A DNA stretch of 64,000 nucleotides from Pyrenopolyporus hunteri. Taxonomy: Eukaryota > Ascomycota > Sordariomycetes > Xylariales > Hypoxylaceae. Below, piece by piece: positions 49,924 to 62,400 of this stretch. The stretch covers positions 558,001 through 622,000 of the forward strand of contig CADCXC010000014.1 of the NCBI GenBank assembly GCA_902806595.1, in the 5' to 3' direction. The notes beneath the pieces were generated by a model, which saw nothing but the letters and a program-made list of their open reading frames with translations, did no database searches and had not been told where the DNA came from. Both the position numbers and the translations under genes were made by a program. The number at the start of each line of letters is the position of its first letter. The first letter of the stretch is position 1.

Positions 49924-50960
49924 GTTTGCTTCCAATTTCCCCTATGAATGGCAAAGACAAAATAGTACCAAGGAGTCGAATAATAATAGTAAGGGGTCAA
50001 GGAGAAATGATGAGAAATGATAAGAAACGTGATAAGCAAAAAGCCCCCTTAGCCCATGACCGTAAAATAAGACATACCTCCCGCCACTTATGCAATCAGA
50101 AGACCATGCTCGGTTAACGTAGGGGACGATAGTGACGGTGTAGCTGACCGGTCCCCGACACCCGTCAACCCGGGTGCATGGCCAAACTGCCATTAAATCA
50201 ACAAGACATCATCGTTCACCTTCCTCGGCTCGTGACGCTCCCGTCGAGGAAGTGATCGATAGAAAGTAGTGTCATACCGTGGGACGGTGGGAAATTGACT
50301 CCTATTTACGGCCGACATCGTCGAATTGGAGAGGACAAGCATATACCAGACCCTCTAACCTCGCCTCATGGGTCAATCATGAGATGGTATGTAATCCGCA
50401 ATCTGAGAATCAAAGCGGGTTGCAAGCATCTGTGGTGTAAAGGGGTATCGCAGAGAAAAGGAAAAGAACAGGAAAAAGAGTAAATCTGTAAATTGCCTGG
50501 CCGAAACGAATGGAAGACAGCATGAGAAGAATAGCGTAAAATATGAAGGGATTCGGTGGTATCAAATGTATGGGTATGCGAAAAAAGGGCGCCTGAGTTG
50601 AGTTCGACAGTTGATGGGCTATTGCTATCTCATCACGGGGTATGAAGCGCAATGCGGATGCGGTCTGCTAATTCCCAATCCTGCTCGAATGAACGTGGAG
50701 CCGGCGAGCCTTCAGAAAATGCGACCAAAGAATCATCTACTCCTCTATTGCCGGACTAGGCCAGGTAGCGCGAGCAGGTCATAGCCTCACTAAACCAAAA
50801 GACCTCCCATATGGTGTGAGAGTTGGGGAAAAGGCGGCGATGTCTTCGAGTCCCTCGCATAAACATGCAGAAAGCGCGAAAGTGAGTGACAGTAAGTGCC
50901 TCGGCGACGGCGGGATCGACGTTTACTAGGAGCTGGAGGGATGGGCCTCTGCCCTAAATT

Positions 50961-50988
50961 GGAATCACTGAGGTGGAATCACTGAGGT
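50961..50988. repeat. 14-bp tandem duplication across a stop codon
   Basis: GGAATCACTGAGGT occurs twice in a row. The stop codon of the Rsc7-like gene (reverse strand, 50979-50981) lies inside the right-hand unit and is repeated, out of frame, in the left-hand one. Confidence 0.9.
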
Positions 50989-53494
50989 TGGCTCGCCCAC
51001 CAGGTCTGGTTAGCTGAGGTTTGCGGGTTATTCCACGCGGACGTTACAGCTGGTCCAGGCCCGGGGTTCTGTGGCATAAACTGCCTAGGCGTCTGCTCGG
51101 GGGGATACATCCCTTGGCCGGGGTTGGGGTAGCTCTGGCCTATGCCCGGCATTCCGTGGTACTGCATGGTACTCGGCTGCATCTGAGGGGTGCCCCCTGA
51201 ATGACGCAGCTGCGGAGCCGGTGACTGTTGAGGGTGAGGCGAAGGTTGCGACTGAGTCGTGTACCCCGGGTAGTGCTGAGGCGTCTGCGGCGTCTGAGGA
51301 GGGCCCCACATCTGGTTCGAAGAACCGTAGTTGTAAGCGGGGGTACCTTGAGACATGTTGCTGGAAGCTCCGGGTTGGATGTTGGATGGCCTCGTCTGCT
51401 TCTGAGAAGACGGCTGAGGAATTCCGCGCATCGGCGTTTGGTTCATCGGCGGCTGAGAGTGAATGGGCTGCGAGTAAGGAGGCGCGGTCATCATCATCTG
51501 CGGGCTCTGGTTCGGTACGATGCCAGGCGTTTGCATGCTGGCCGGGGTGGCGTGAGGCGACTGGCCAGGACGCGTCGTAGGTAGGGAAGGCTCAGTGGTC
51601 ACGGGCTGCGTCGTAGCTGGTTGCTCATGAGTTCTCCGCCATAGGTTGTTCATGTATTCGGTCCTCATCTCGCGCTGCTGGTTAACGGACCGGTTAAACT
51701 CTGCGGCGTGATGCGCCTGCTGGTGTATCTCCGAGATGGGGCTAGACTGCGTCCTATCCTGATACGCCGGACCAGTGATCTCCTGCCGAGGACCACCCTT
51801 AATGAAATTGCTGTAGTCTCGAGTCCTCGTATCGTTCAGATCTGGTCCTACTGTTATCATGGGCATTCTGGTCGAGCTTCCTGGCGGTCCCATCATACCT
51901 GGTTGAACAAGGGGTTGCGGAGCACCACCGAACGGGGGAGTATTCGCATATACAATCTCAGCGTGAGAGGCTCCTGGAAGGGACGCCATGCTATTGTTCG
52001 CTTCGGCTGCCGCCTCTCTCGCCTTGGATGCTCCGGGCCGTTTCTCTCCTGCCAGGTCGGCCTCCGTAAAGCCCTGCTTCCTCGCCTTCTGTTCCCAATA
52101 ATCGTCCCGAACTCTCCGCCCGCCCACTATGACTCTACTCCCGAACTGCCGGAACATGGAACGCGCCGTCACAATTGCGATCTGCCTCGACCTGTATGAG
52201 AATGGGAGTATCTCCTGAGTGACGAGGTCGTCCTTCTCCACCTGGTTCGCGATGATCTTGTACAGCGACCTGTTCTTATTGAAAAGCAAATAAGAGTCTC
52301 GGTACCCAAGAACCCTCGCGCACTCCGTAGCCAGCATAAATAACTTGTCGCCGCGATTAGGGACGAGGAAGGTCCGGCACCTATACTCACGTCCTCCTAG
52401 GAGCTGGCCATTAGGCATGACCTTCTTCTCCCCGGACTCGTCAATCTCGCGCGGTAGGTATTCATCGCCACCAGGCCCAAGCTGATCGGTAGTGTGGTCG
52501 CGTACGGTCGGCAGCGCCTTGAGGGTCGTCTTGGTGGGCGTGGTCTTCGGGGGTGGTGACGCCTGAGCCGGAGTATAGCTCCCAGGCTGTCCGGGAAGGG
52601 GGCGTTCTGGGCCTGGGGGTCTGCGGTGGTATGGACTGCGACATTTGGGCGGGTGGGGGAGGGGGAGGAATCGGAGTCTGATTCGGCGGTTCCGGAACGT
52701 CACCAGAAGTTCTCGATTTCATCGGTCGGCCGCGTTTTCTAGGCTGCTTTGAATCACCTGCGATGCGACGAGCGTGGGTTAGCAGGTAGTTCCTTGCGGC
52801 AGCACCCGTTGCACGACAACATGATGTAACATGGCCACGATGCGCACAGGAGCAACCATGACGGACGGGTACACAAAGCGAGACCGCGGCTTACCATCAT
52901 CTCCGTGCGTCTCAGACAGAGGCGCGTCGTGGTAAGAGTCCGGAGAACGACTTCGCTTGAGACCTCGGGAGCTCGGGTTCAATAATTCTACGCGATCAGA
53001 AGCGGTAGGTCAGCAATCAGCGATCGGATAGCGGTATGACCGTTAAATTAAACGGAACGAGGTATCGAGACGATAGGCAGAGAGCAGCCATCGCGAAGGT
53101 GATTGTCCTAATCAAACCACGGTCGCGTCGTTGCTCGCGAAGGCGGGAGGAATTGCAGGATAAATGATGACGATGACGTTCGTCGATAGCAGGGAGAGGG
53201 ATGTGTGTGTGCGTGTATGTAGAGGCGGCTACGCGACGAACTTCAGAGCGGCAAGGCTCGTCGAAGTTCCAGCGTCCGTGTAAATCGGCGACGCGAAAGA
53301 CGGGAGCGCGGCGGTTAAAAAAAGGGAAAAAAAGGGAAAAAAAGAACCAGAAATAAAAAAAAGGCTGGCGGGCAAAAAGAAAGGAGAGGCTTGGATTAAA
53401 TGCGCGGATACTCACCAGAATTGAGGGCGGCAGGGTTGATAGTTGCGGGATTGATGGTCGCACCCTCAGCGCCGTTAGGCTGGGTGGAATACAT
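50979..53494 (-). CDS. RSC7: Rsc7/Swp82 (Npl6-family) chromatin-remodelling subunit
   Basis: Proposed exons 53494-53416, 52987-52895, 52757-52704 and 52612-50979 give 619 residues. The N-terminus (MYSTQPNGAE) leads to an AT-hook (PRKRGRP, 63-69). The conserved core, about 108-265, begins ALPTVRDHTTDQ and includes EYRCRTF, LATECARVLGYRDSYLLF, RSLYKI, EILPFSYRSRQIAIVTARS and KQGFTEADLAGEKRPGA, the signature of yeast Rsc7 (Npl6) and Swp82. The C-terminal 350 residues are rich in Pro, Gln, Ser and Met. In yeast these proteins belong to the RSC and SWI/SNF nucleosome remodellers. The first two introns have good GTGAGT and GTAAGC donors. Joining the AT-hook frame to the core frame needs a +1 change: a 91-bp intron (52613-52703) with donor GTGACG and acceptor CCCCCAG fits the frame exactly, but an indel in the nearby C-runs is possible. 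Confidence 0.9.
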
Positions 53495-56400
53495 TCGAGC
53501 GACGATGCGATGTTGCACGTCAGGCGGCGGACGAGACGTGGAGAAAGCTGTGCCTGCAGAGCGACGTGTCTTGATATAGTTGGGCTAGAAAAAAAAGGGC
53601 GGAGGAAGGGTGAATGACGCGCGCAACAAGGCGAGGGTAGTAGATCTTGGAAAGATGGCAAAGTGTGCTTCGAGGGGGACGATGCAGGATTACTCGCGCA
53701 TGTGGTTGGTAGATTGGCGCAAACCCGACTTCCCAAGTATTCGTCTCGGGGTCAATACCATGGATGTATGGGATGTATGGATGTATGGATGTATGTAGTG
53801 TACCCGTACGTTATGTAGGTAGCGATGTATGTAGCGACGTATGTAGCGATGTATGTAGCGCGATATGTAGCGCGGTAAGGTAGCGCATGTATGATGCGTA
53901 AGGTATGATGTACTTATAACCGGGGGGGTGTGCGAGGGCACAGGTCAGGTACCGAAGCTTAGGTACCTATATGTGTGTGCTGCCTCGCGCGCGTTATGTA
54001 GGAATATTCGAACAGCGTCAGAAATGTTATCTTGCGAGTGGGAATACCGCCCGCGAACGACATGTAAAACGACTGGTCGGCTCCAAGTCCTTCGGTTATT
54101 TTCAGTTATGTATAGGTAGGTAAAAGGAGAAGAAAAAAAGAATTCAAACGAATTGAGTTTCTGCGCATCCAAAAGATAATGTTAGGTTGAGTGGTTCTCT
54201 GCTCGTTATTTTTTTTTCTCACTCTCACCCTCACACTATCATTTCTTTTTTTTTTTTTTCCACCCTTCCTGTACTCGTCTCGCCTCGTCGCTTAGTTTAG
54301 GAGCGACCCAGTTCCGGGTTCTCGTGCCGGGTTTTGTTCAGCTGCTGTTTCGCTTTTCGCTCCGAGAAAGTTGCCCCCTTCAAAAGTCCGCAAGGCTCTC
54401 TTGTATTGCAATGGTCTACCAAGGTGGGATGAGTGAGGGGGAGAGCAAAAGAGAGAGAGAGAGACAGAGGAGAAGGGAAAGGATTGGCCTCTGGCCGGAG
54501 AACTATCTTAGTCAAAGGGCTTCCCAGGGTTGGTTAAACAGATAAAATACAATAGTCGCGTTAAAATGGCGACGCGCAAAGCTCCCGAATCTTGATATCT
54601 GCAATAATAGCGATTTCGTTATGTAGTTGTCTCTTCTTTCCTGGTTTCAGATGTCGTTGAATTTGCTCTGCAACAATCGCAAACCGTAATGATAGGCACG
54701 GACAGGGCCAGGCTGCGAGTTAGAATCTGGGGTGTGGTGTGGCAGCGGTGGCAGCAGTGGCAGCAGTAGCAGCATGTACAAACAGACGTTGATAACGACT
54801 GGACGGATGGGCGGCGGCACCTGTGCGAAAGAGATGGATGGGTGGATCAACGGGTAGGCCAAGCCCAGATGGTGTCGTGCCTCTGCCGGGCTACCTTTTT
54901 CGGTCCAGGATTAAACAGTAGCTGACTAGAGCCGACGACTATTCTGCGCCTGTGAGCCAGGCACTCGAAGCTTCTTTTCGGCCTACTGGCGTTGAGATTG
55001 GAGTTTCGGATTCGTCTTCTCCCGGGAAAACGCTAATAGAAACACAGCGAGTATGTACAAATGCGACACCGCACGGGACTGCAGACTAGAGCAAGATCGC
55101 TCGCGAGTAGAGTATATTGCGTTTGCACGTTGCAACGGTGCTTTTTCTTTTTCTTCTCCCTTGTGTCTCTCTGAGAGGAAGAGGCGCGAGGTGGTATAGC
55201 AGCATGTGTATAATGCGGATTAAAGTCAAACGCAAGAGCGGGTATGCAAGTGCTGGCTGGATAGGGTCAGATACGGGTTTATCTCGAGAACAGCCCCGCG
55301 ATCCAGGATTAGTCGATGATAGAACAGATGGGATAAGGAGCCATGAAGTTAGTCGGAAAGCGCGCAGCAAGCAGCGATAGAGTAACAAAATGCGACCATA
55401 AATCAACGGGAACGATGCGGATGGCGAATAATGATGAATAACAGTAATCAGCAACGCCGAGGAGAGTGGCCGAAGAAGCCAAGGGTCCCTGCTGCGAGAA
55501 CAGGGGGGGAGGAGGTGACCGGGGGCTTGTGCAAGCCCAGACGCAGGCAAGGGCAAGGGGGTTATGAACGGGGCAACGGGGGGGCCATCTTGCAGGGGAC
55601 CCTTGCCGATGGTACATGCCTTGGGCAAGTAATAGGCAGCTGGGGGGGTGTGGGCAAATGGGGAGTGCGAATGGTTTTGCGCGAGAAGCTCATGTTGCGA
55701 AAGGTTACCATGTACCGTATACTATGTACCGTACATAAATAGGCGTTCAATGCTAGGGACGGACGAGAACGCATATGTTCATGGTTAAAGCCTCGCATGT
55801 GGCAATACTCATCTAGGTTACTACGTATCAGGTAAGATAGATGCCTAGGTGTTGCAAAACAATGCCAAGTGTATTAAAAGAGCGAAGAAAAAAAGAATGG
55901 ATATGCGTAGCTTGGAAAGTCGTTTTAATCCGATAACCTAGGTTCGACCACCTTTAACATCGAGGCAATTAAGTATATATGGGTACTTAAACATGCTAGT
56001 AAAGTCTTAATCTCGAGTCGCAGGCCGAGAAATGATCGAGTTTGTTTGTTATGTTATTACAAGCCTACCAGCTAACTTCGTATTTGAAAATCAGGCTCAG
56101 CCTTACATACTTCCTACCAACCTACCACCTAGGTATACACGTACGTATAACAGCTTACCCGTACTTGCGATATTTGAGACAGGTACATACTCGGATATTC
56201 GTTGGCCGCCGAAGGAGACATATCGGAATACGGAGGGGGTAACTAGCACTGTGGAAACCGAGACGTGGTCCTTGGATCCCATCGTGCAGCTTTAGACCTC
56301 AGGTTGATGATGATGTGATCCGGACTTTGGACTTAATCAGTTGAATTAGAAATCCGACTGGGCGCTGTGGATGATTCATACGCGCATGTATCTAAAACTC

Positions 56401-59400
56401 CATATACCAAGCGCCTACTGTGTACATACACACAGGTAACTGGCTGCTGCCCGGGTATCATGCTACCAACTTACCTATCACGCCTGCGCCGTCTACTTAG
56501 AAGGAGCAGCAGGAACGATACACATGGTAGCACGAAGCGTGGGTAGAGTTACCCGACTTAGATAAGCTCCGTATTAGCATGTCATAAATTTTATCATCTT
56601 TTTGTAACACTCAACAATCGCGCGTACGTACATTATTCCCTCACTGGCCGATGTCCATACGTAAACCTCTGATCTGGGAAGCTTGAGATCGAATCGCCGA
56701 TAGAGGTTGGTGCCCTTAGTTAAGTGCAGTACATGCAATTTGGTTCTTCGGCATACCGTTTAACCCACCTCTCTTAACCCTTTTTCTCTTTCTCTCTCGC
56801 TCTCGCTCTTCTCTTAACGACATTGCTGAAAATTAACCGATGAACAGGCTAGTATATTTGGGTACGTTAAAGGCCTACCGGACGGACCCCCAATCCTCCA
56901 AGCGGCCACGATGTTACAGTTTGACCAGCTCGTCGGGTAGATATAAACTTTAAATAAGCCGTTGAGACCACATATAAGACGGGCGCCCCATGTAGGACTT
57001 ACTTACACACATACAGTATATGTAACGAGAAGAGTGCAGTGGTATGTAGGCATGTATAATACCATGTATTGTACAAAACCTGCAAGCGTCGCATATAGAT
57101 AGGTACCTACGGTAGCCTTACAACTGTGCCGCTCGCTGTTTTTGTTTTCTTAGATAAAAGGTACTTCCGTTATGCTGGGCTAAATGCGAATACCGCACCG
57201 TATCACACCCGGCATAATACAGATCGTGCGTTATTACTACATGGTAGGTAATTATAGTTACCTAGGTACCCGCGTAGTCTAATAGCAGCATATGCTGCCT
57301 TACGGAGTCTGTGCTCTGTAGACCATACTACACATGGCTACATGTAGGCGATTTTGAAGGAACTTTTCACATTGAGGTAGTACATACGGAGTTACGTACA
57401 TTGTGTGTACCTCTCAGCATACATACCGTCAAGTACCTGAGTTAAGTCCGCAGGTGTTCACTTAGGGGGTATGTAGGTACTCAGCTTAGGTAGTGTTAAG
57501 TACTGCGGTTCCATCGGCGCGTCGGTGGAGTTGCGGCAAGATTTGACCCGGCCGAATGTTTCAAAGCCAGGTCTCTCCCAATTAATTGATATTTATGGAA
57601 GGTGCAGCAGGCGAAAAAGGCCATGAACCATGAATACACGGAATACATTGTCGAATACATGGAAATACGTAGTGGGAATATAATTTAGCACTAGCATTAG
57701 ACTAGAATCTTGTCCATGTGTTTGGCTCATAAGGTTTTGGCTTTAAGGGGAGAGGGCAAGAAGGGAAAAAACGTGAGCCGCAGTTCCCGATGGGTTTTCT
57801 CTTGTGCGTCTCTCCTCTCCCTCCTCTCCCTGCTCTCCCTGCTCAGCTCTGCCTCCTCCGTACATACCTACCTACCTACATACAGATCTACATACATACT
57901 CACATACCATATACATCCATAACTTGGGGTAATTAAATTGTATTCTCCTTTTTCCAACATGAATTCTCTGGGCAACCGGCAACGTTGCGTCCTATGGGAA
58001 CTCTTCATTGGTCTGTGGAGTAGGCGTCCGGACAATCGCGGGCGCATTCTGATCGGCCTTGGATAGGTTTCGAGTGCACACGAGGACAATGCAGAGTCTC
58101 ACCAGTCTCAGACCTAGTTGCTAATGATTGCGGTTCAGCGGGGATCGAGAACTACCAATCTGGAAAAGAAAAGGATGAGTCGAATATGCGGGTGGAGGCC
58201 GCAGAAGTTCAAAAATCATGAAATACGAAACGAGGATAGATAAGAGGTTAGTCGGCACAACCAAGCTCGCCCGCGAATAAAGTCGTGTATCCGCGCTGGG
58301 TGTTACACATCTGTATATCTAACGGGTCGGCAGGTGAGACTATCCGGAGGCAGCATAGCCAAAGGGGTATCTGTCTACTCCGCCATTTCGTGCACTTTCG
58401 ACATGATCCTGATCGTAAACACAAGAAGAAATGAGCGTGCCGGCGAAACGCGAAATTACCATCATCGTCATAATCATCATCACCATGTAAGCGGCGTGCG
58501 CGTCGAGCTACTATATTTCGCTTGGTGTCGTGCTATTCCTCTTTCTTACCTGCATGACCTCATGCATGGGGAGAGGCTTAACCTACCAACATTGGTCCAC
58601 CGGCCGTGTAGACGTCCCAACCGTGTAAGCCCAAGCCCGTCTTACGAGATGCTAAAAGACTACGAGTGTCAGCATAGCAATATGCTTCATGGGACTTGCT
58701 CTATTCGAAAGAGCACAAGCTAAGTTGCACGCCTACCTAGGTAGGTACTCCTCTAATTATCACCGGTGAAAAGACAGCTTTACGGGGCGCAATTCTAATT
58801 GGACAGGAACACAAGCTAACAGCTGAAGCTATATATTATTAGTATGTGCCATTCGATTGAATAGGACGTCTTATCAACAAGCGCCTAATTATAGCTAAAA
58901 TCTCTCAGTTTCTAGCTGCAAGGCTGTCTCCGATAGATAGGGGGCCATGTGGCTAGAGACAGAAGCGGGGGAGGCCTGTCTAAAATCATTGCTACCTAAA
59001 AGGGACATCAAGTTCATCCTCCACATTCCAAGGAAATAGGAATTTCTTGGGCATCGAAGACACAGTAGTCGGTTGTTAATGCTCTTAGCTTCCTCCCCGG
59101 CCGCCAAACCACGTAATATTTCGTCAGCACTTGCTCATTATCCCGTTCCGCGCGGCAGAACCCTGCTATGGATTAGCACATGCCAGACGGGCGTATCAGC
59201 TCAATGTCCTACTGCCTAGGGGAGTTGACTCATATCTAAATCCCACCTCATCCGAGAATCGCGAGAATGCGTCGTTGCCCCGCTCCAAAGGCCCTTACCT
59301 CTCCACATGACTGTATTTCAGATCTAACCTCAACAGAATCAACGGGAATACGTAGTGAACCAGGTATGTAGTCGTCGATAGCTGCGCGGTGGAACTGCTC

Positions 59401-62400
59401 TGATCATCGATGAGCAGAAGCTGTTCAGATTCGACATCAAAGCACGTAACCAGCTTAGGTAGTGCCAACTTGTTTTAGGTCGGCCTGTCAGTCCAATCAC
59501 GATCTCCAGCTACTTCGGAGCTATCGCAGTAATATCCTAATTGGCTTAACGAACGCCACAACCCGGAGACCGCCACGACTTTGGTCAATTCTCAGCATCC
59601 TTTCTCAGGCATGCCAAGACGGAGAGTAGTCAAACTATGTAGCGATGGTTACCGACCTCGCGGAACGGACTCGTTCGGCGGCGTCTCAACCTATTGACAA
59701 CCCCCCCTATTTCTATGGAGCGGGCTGGAAGAAATTACGATCCCGTCATCGCTCCCCTATATCGCTTCAACTCGATAAGAGTGATACTAAAGGATATCTG
59801 CTCGATAACTTCACGCCAATAGCAATAATCGCCCGCTAGGAGCGAGTCGCTTCTAACTCATACTCCTATCTCAGGCCTCACCGTGGGTACCTACTCTGCC
59901 ATGAGAATCCCTACATGTACTGGTCCCGGTGTACGCCCGTTATTTTAATGCTCGAACTTCCCCTCCAACATGTTACTAATAGCGCACTGTCCTTCGGTCA
60001 GTCTAGACTTTTTCAACTATCTGGTCTAACCGCTTACTCGTACTTACTTAAATTGGTAGCTTAGGCTTTGGCCTAGCAATACTCCGGGCGCCGCTATCTT
60101 TGCTACCTACATAGTATTGCGTGAAAGTTGACACCGAATAGTTTTGTACACATACGGAAAGTATATGCTACACCTGGAAACGTCCCTAATAAGGTAGTTC
60201 GCTAGAAGGACGTCGATCATACGTATCGTACGTATATTCGCTTCATGGTAACAAGCCTACACGATAGGGAATGGCATGGGTTTTATCTTCGTATACTTAC
60301 GATATATTTGCCCATGAGGACTAGATCTCGTGTAAACGAGCTTAGCGTACACGATACGGACATTGCTATAAACATGAAGTTTGTGAGATGTTACCTATCA
60401 AAGGGCTCATGTGTAATACCGACTAAAACGGTTAGGTAGGACGAGGCCTTACGCCGTCCACTCCTTTCTTTTCCCTGCACGATGCTGCAGCCAAGGTCTA
60501 GCTACATGTAGCTTCACCTATTCGTCGACCTGCAGGAGCTCCACTTTGCGCCGGATACCAGCCTGCCAGCCTCTTCTCGCACCTGTCACGAGTCGCTCTA
60601 TCAGATTCTTACTATCAGGAGGTCGATCATCTGTTTGCGACAAGGTCGAGAAAAAACGAGCAGCGATCACGGATCTAGCCATGGATAAAGCCAGGCGTGT
60701 ATACGATTGCCGACGCGACAAGGTCATCCTGGCGTGTGGGGAGCTGCGACGACCCGGCCGATTATGAGCTCACAAATATCACACAAGCTCACATGGTACC
60801 CAACAAGCGACCATCGAGAGTCTTGCTGAAGAAACAAGTTTACATGTCAATGTTTCACGATATGTCGGAAGACCCATCCAAGGGTATGGGATGGAACCCG
60901 AGGGCGTCATTGAGCGTCGTGACTACTTACTAGACGAACCAGCCTCCAGACTTTGACCGGCTTTCACCACGGCGACACATGTCGAAACAAGCCATGATTG
61001 GCTTGTTGGAGATGATCCTTGCATCTCGTATATAGTTTATGCGGAGGTGCGCCACAGCTGAAGAATTAGGCCACAATAAAAACTATATGCGGACGATAGA
61101 GAGAAAAAGAGGCTTAGGCATAAGGTCTCAGCGACCAACAGGAAGATATCGGAACCGGCGGAAAGGAGACCATCGCAGACCGAGGGCCATCGTAAGATAC
61201 GCCTCTAATCGCACAGTCGGATTACCTTACAGGTGAATCTTACCGGCAGAGGCCATTGATAGAAAGCTGACTATCCTCTTCCCCTTAAAGTCACCGGTCG
61301 CCGCCAAGAGCCCTGCCTTGTTTAAACAGCCATATAATACAATGTTATGTACGCATAGCGTAGCAAGAGCTAGGCTTATTGCCATCTTATGCCCGGCCTT
61401 TAAGGGCGATCGGGAATACAAGTTCCGTATAGAGTCAAGTTAGAATTACCCCTCACCTCGCGGCTTGGTTCCGCCGACGATTTCGCTAGCCCTCTTGTTA
61501 TACGAAAGAGAGATGATGTCTCTGAACTAGACCTTCCAGATCTAACAATCATTCAAACATACGTACGGAGCAAGGCTGGAACTGCTAGTGCCCATAAGAT
61601 TCCATGTGACTGGTGGGGAGGAGCCCTGATATGGGGCGAACAGAAACCCCTATGGCGGCCCAGAACGCGCAGGGAAGCGAGTATACTGGAAGACGGAAAG
61701 ATGGTGTGAAGCGAGCGAAGAAGATTCTGAGGAGAGTATAGGGGAGGGGAACACAAGGAGGAGCATTAGACTAGGTTAGGGGGCCGGTGTTGAGAACGAG
61801 CTCCTCTTCGGTCGTACCTTTGGGGGCAGTTATGGAGGGGCGGTCTCCCTGCCGTCATTGGCCGAAGCTATGAGATGAGGTCTTGTCGGCCAACCAGCTG
61901 ACACATGAAGTTCAAGCCTGGAGCCGGAACTCACAGACCATCTGCAAATCATGATCTATCTTGGCACGAATCCATCTCCACCTACCTTAAATGCAACCGC
62001 CCAAGCCGCCTACGGCCCATGCCCTTGCCCCATGCCCACGATCCCATCCATGGGTCCATCCATATCTGCCTAGGGGGGGAGGGGATCCCCCCAGGGCTTG
62101 TCTAAAGACAGATTGACAGGATGACGGGGTAGGCTCGGCATACCGTCGCGTCTCCTCGCGTCGCATGTCTCTTCTTAACCTAGCTGTTAGGGTCTTATCT
62201 CTTCGTGTTATATGTGGCTTGGGATAACCCCACACTCAGGCCCTCTAAACGCCCGAGCCAACCGAGTAGAGAATCCTCCGGGCAAGCCTCTTTTCCTTGG
62301 CGTATGGACACGGCCATGAATCCATCCCGCCCAACGAGATTGGCGGCCTTGCCACCACCACCCATGGCTCTCTCCCATGGCTTGCCCTCCCTCGGCAGAT

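Larger units (their letters stand above)
43651..50978. other. 7.3-kb gene desert with microsatellites
   Basis: No supported gene. The part from 43800 to 46300 has many TACCTAGGTA-like motifs and short frames full of stops. From 46800 to 49100 microsatellites dominate: AATCCC hexamers, TATG/TACA runs, and CCGT/CCAT runs. The minus frame 46346-47185 stays open only because the hexamer repeat contains no stop in any frame. A weak candidate ORF lies at 49495-49923. Confidence 0.5.

Noticed and set aside
55086..55628. 180-codon minus-strand gene
   Set aside because: It begins at TTG with no early ATG, and composition is Leu/Pro/Ser-rich with no domain.
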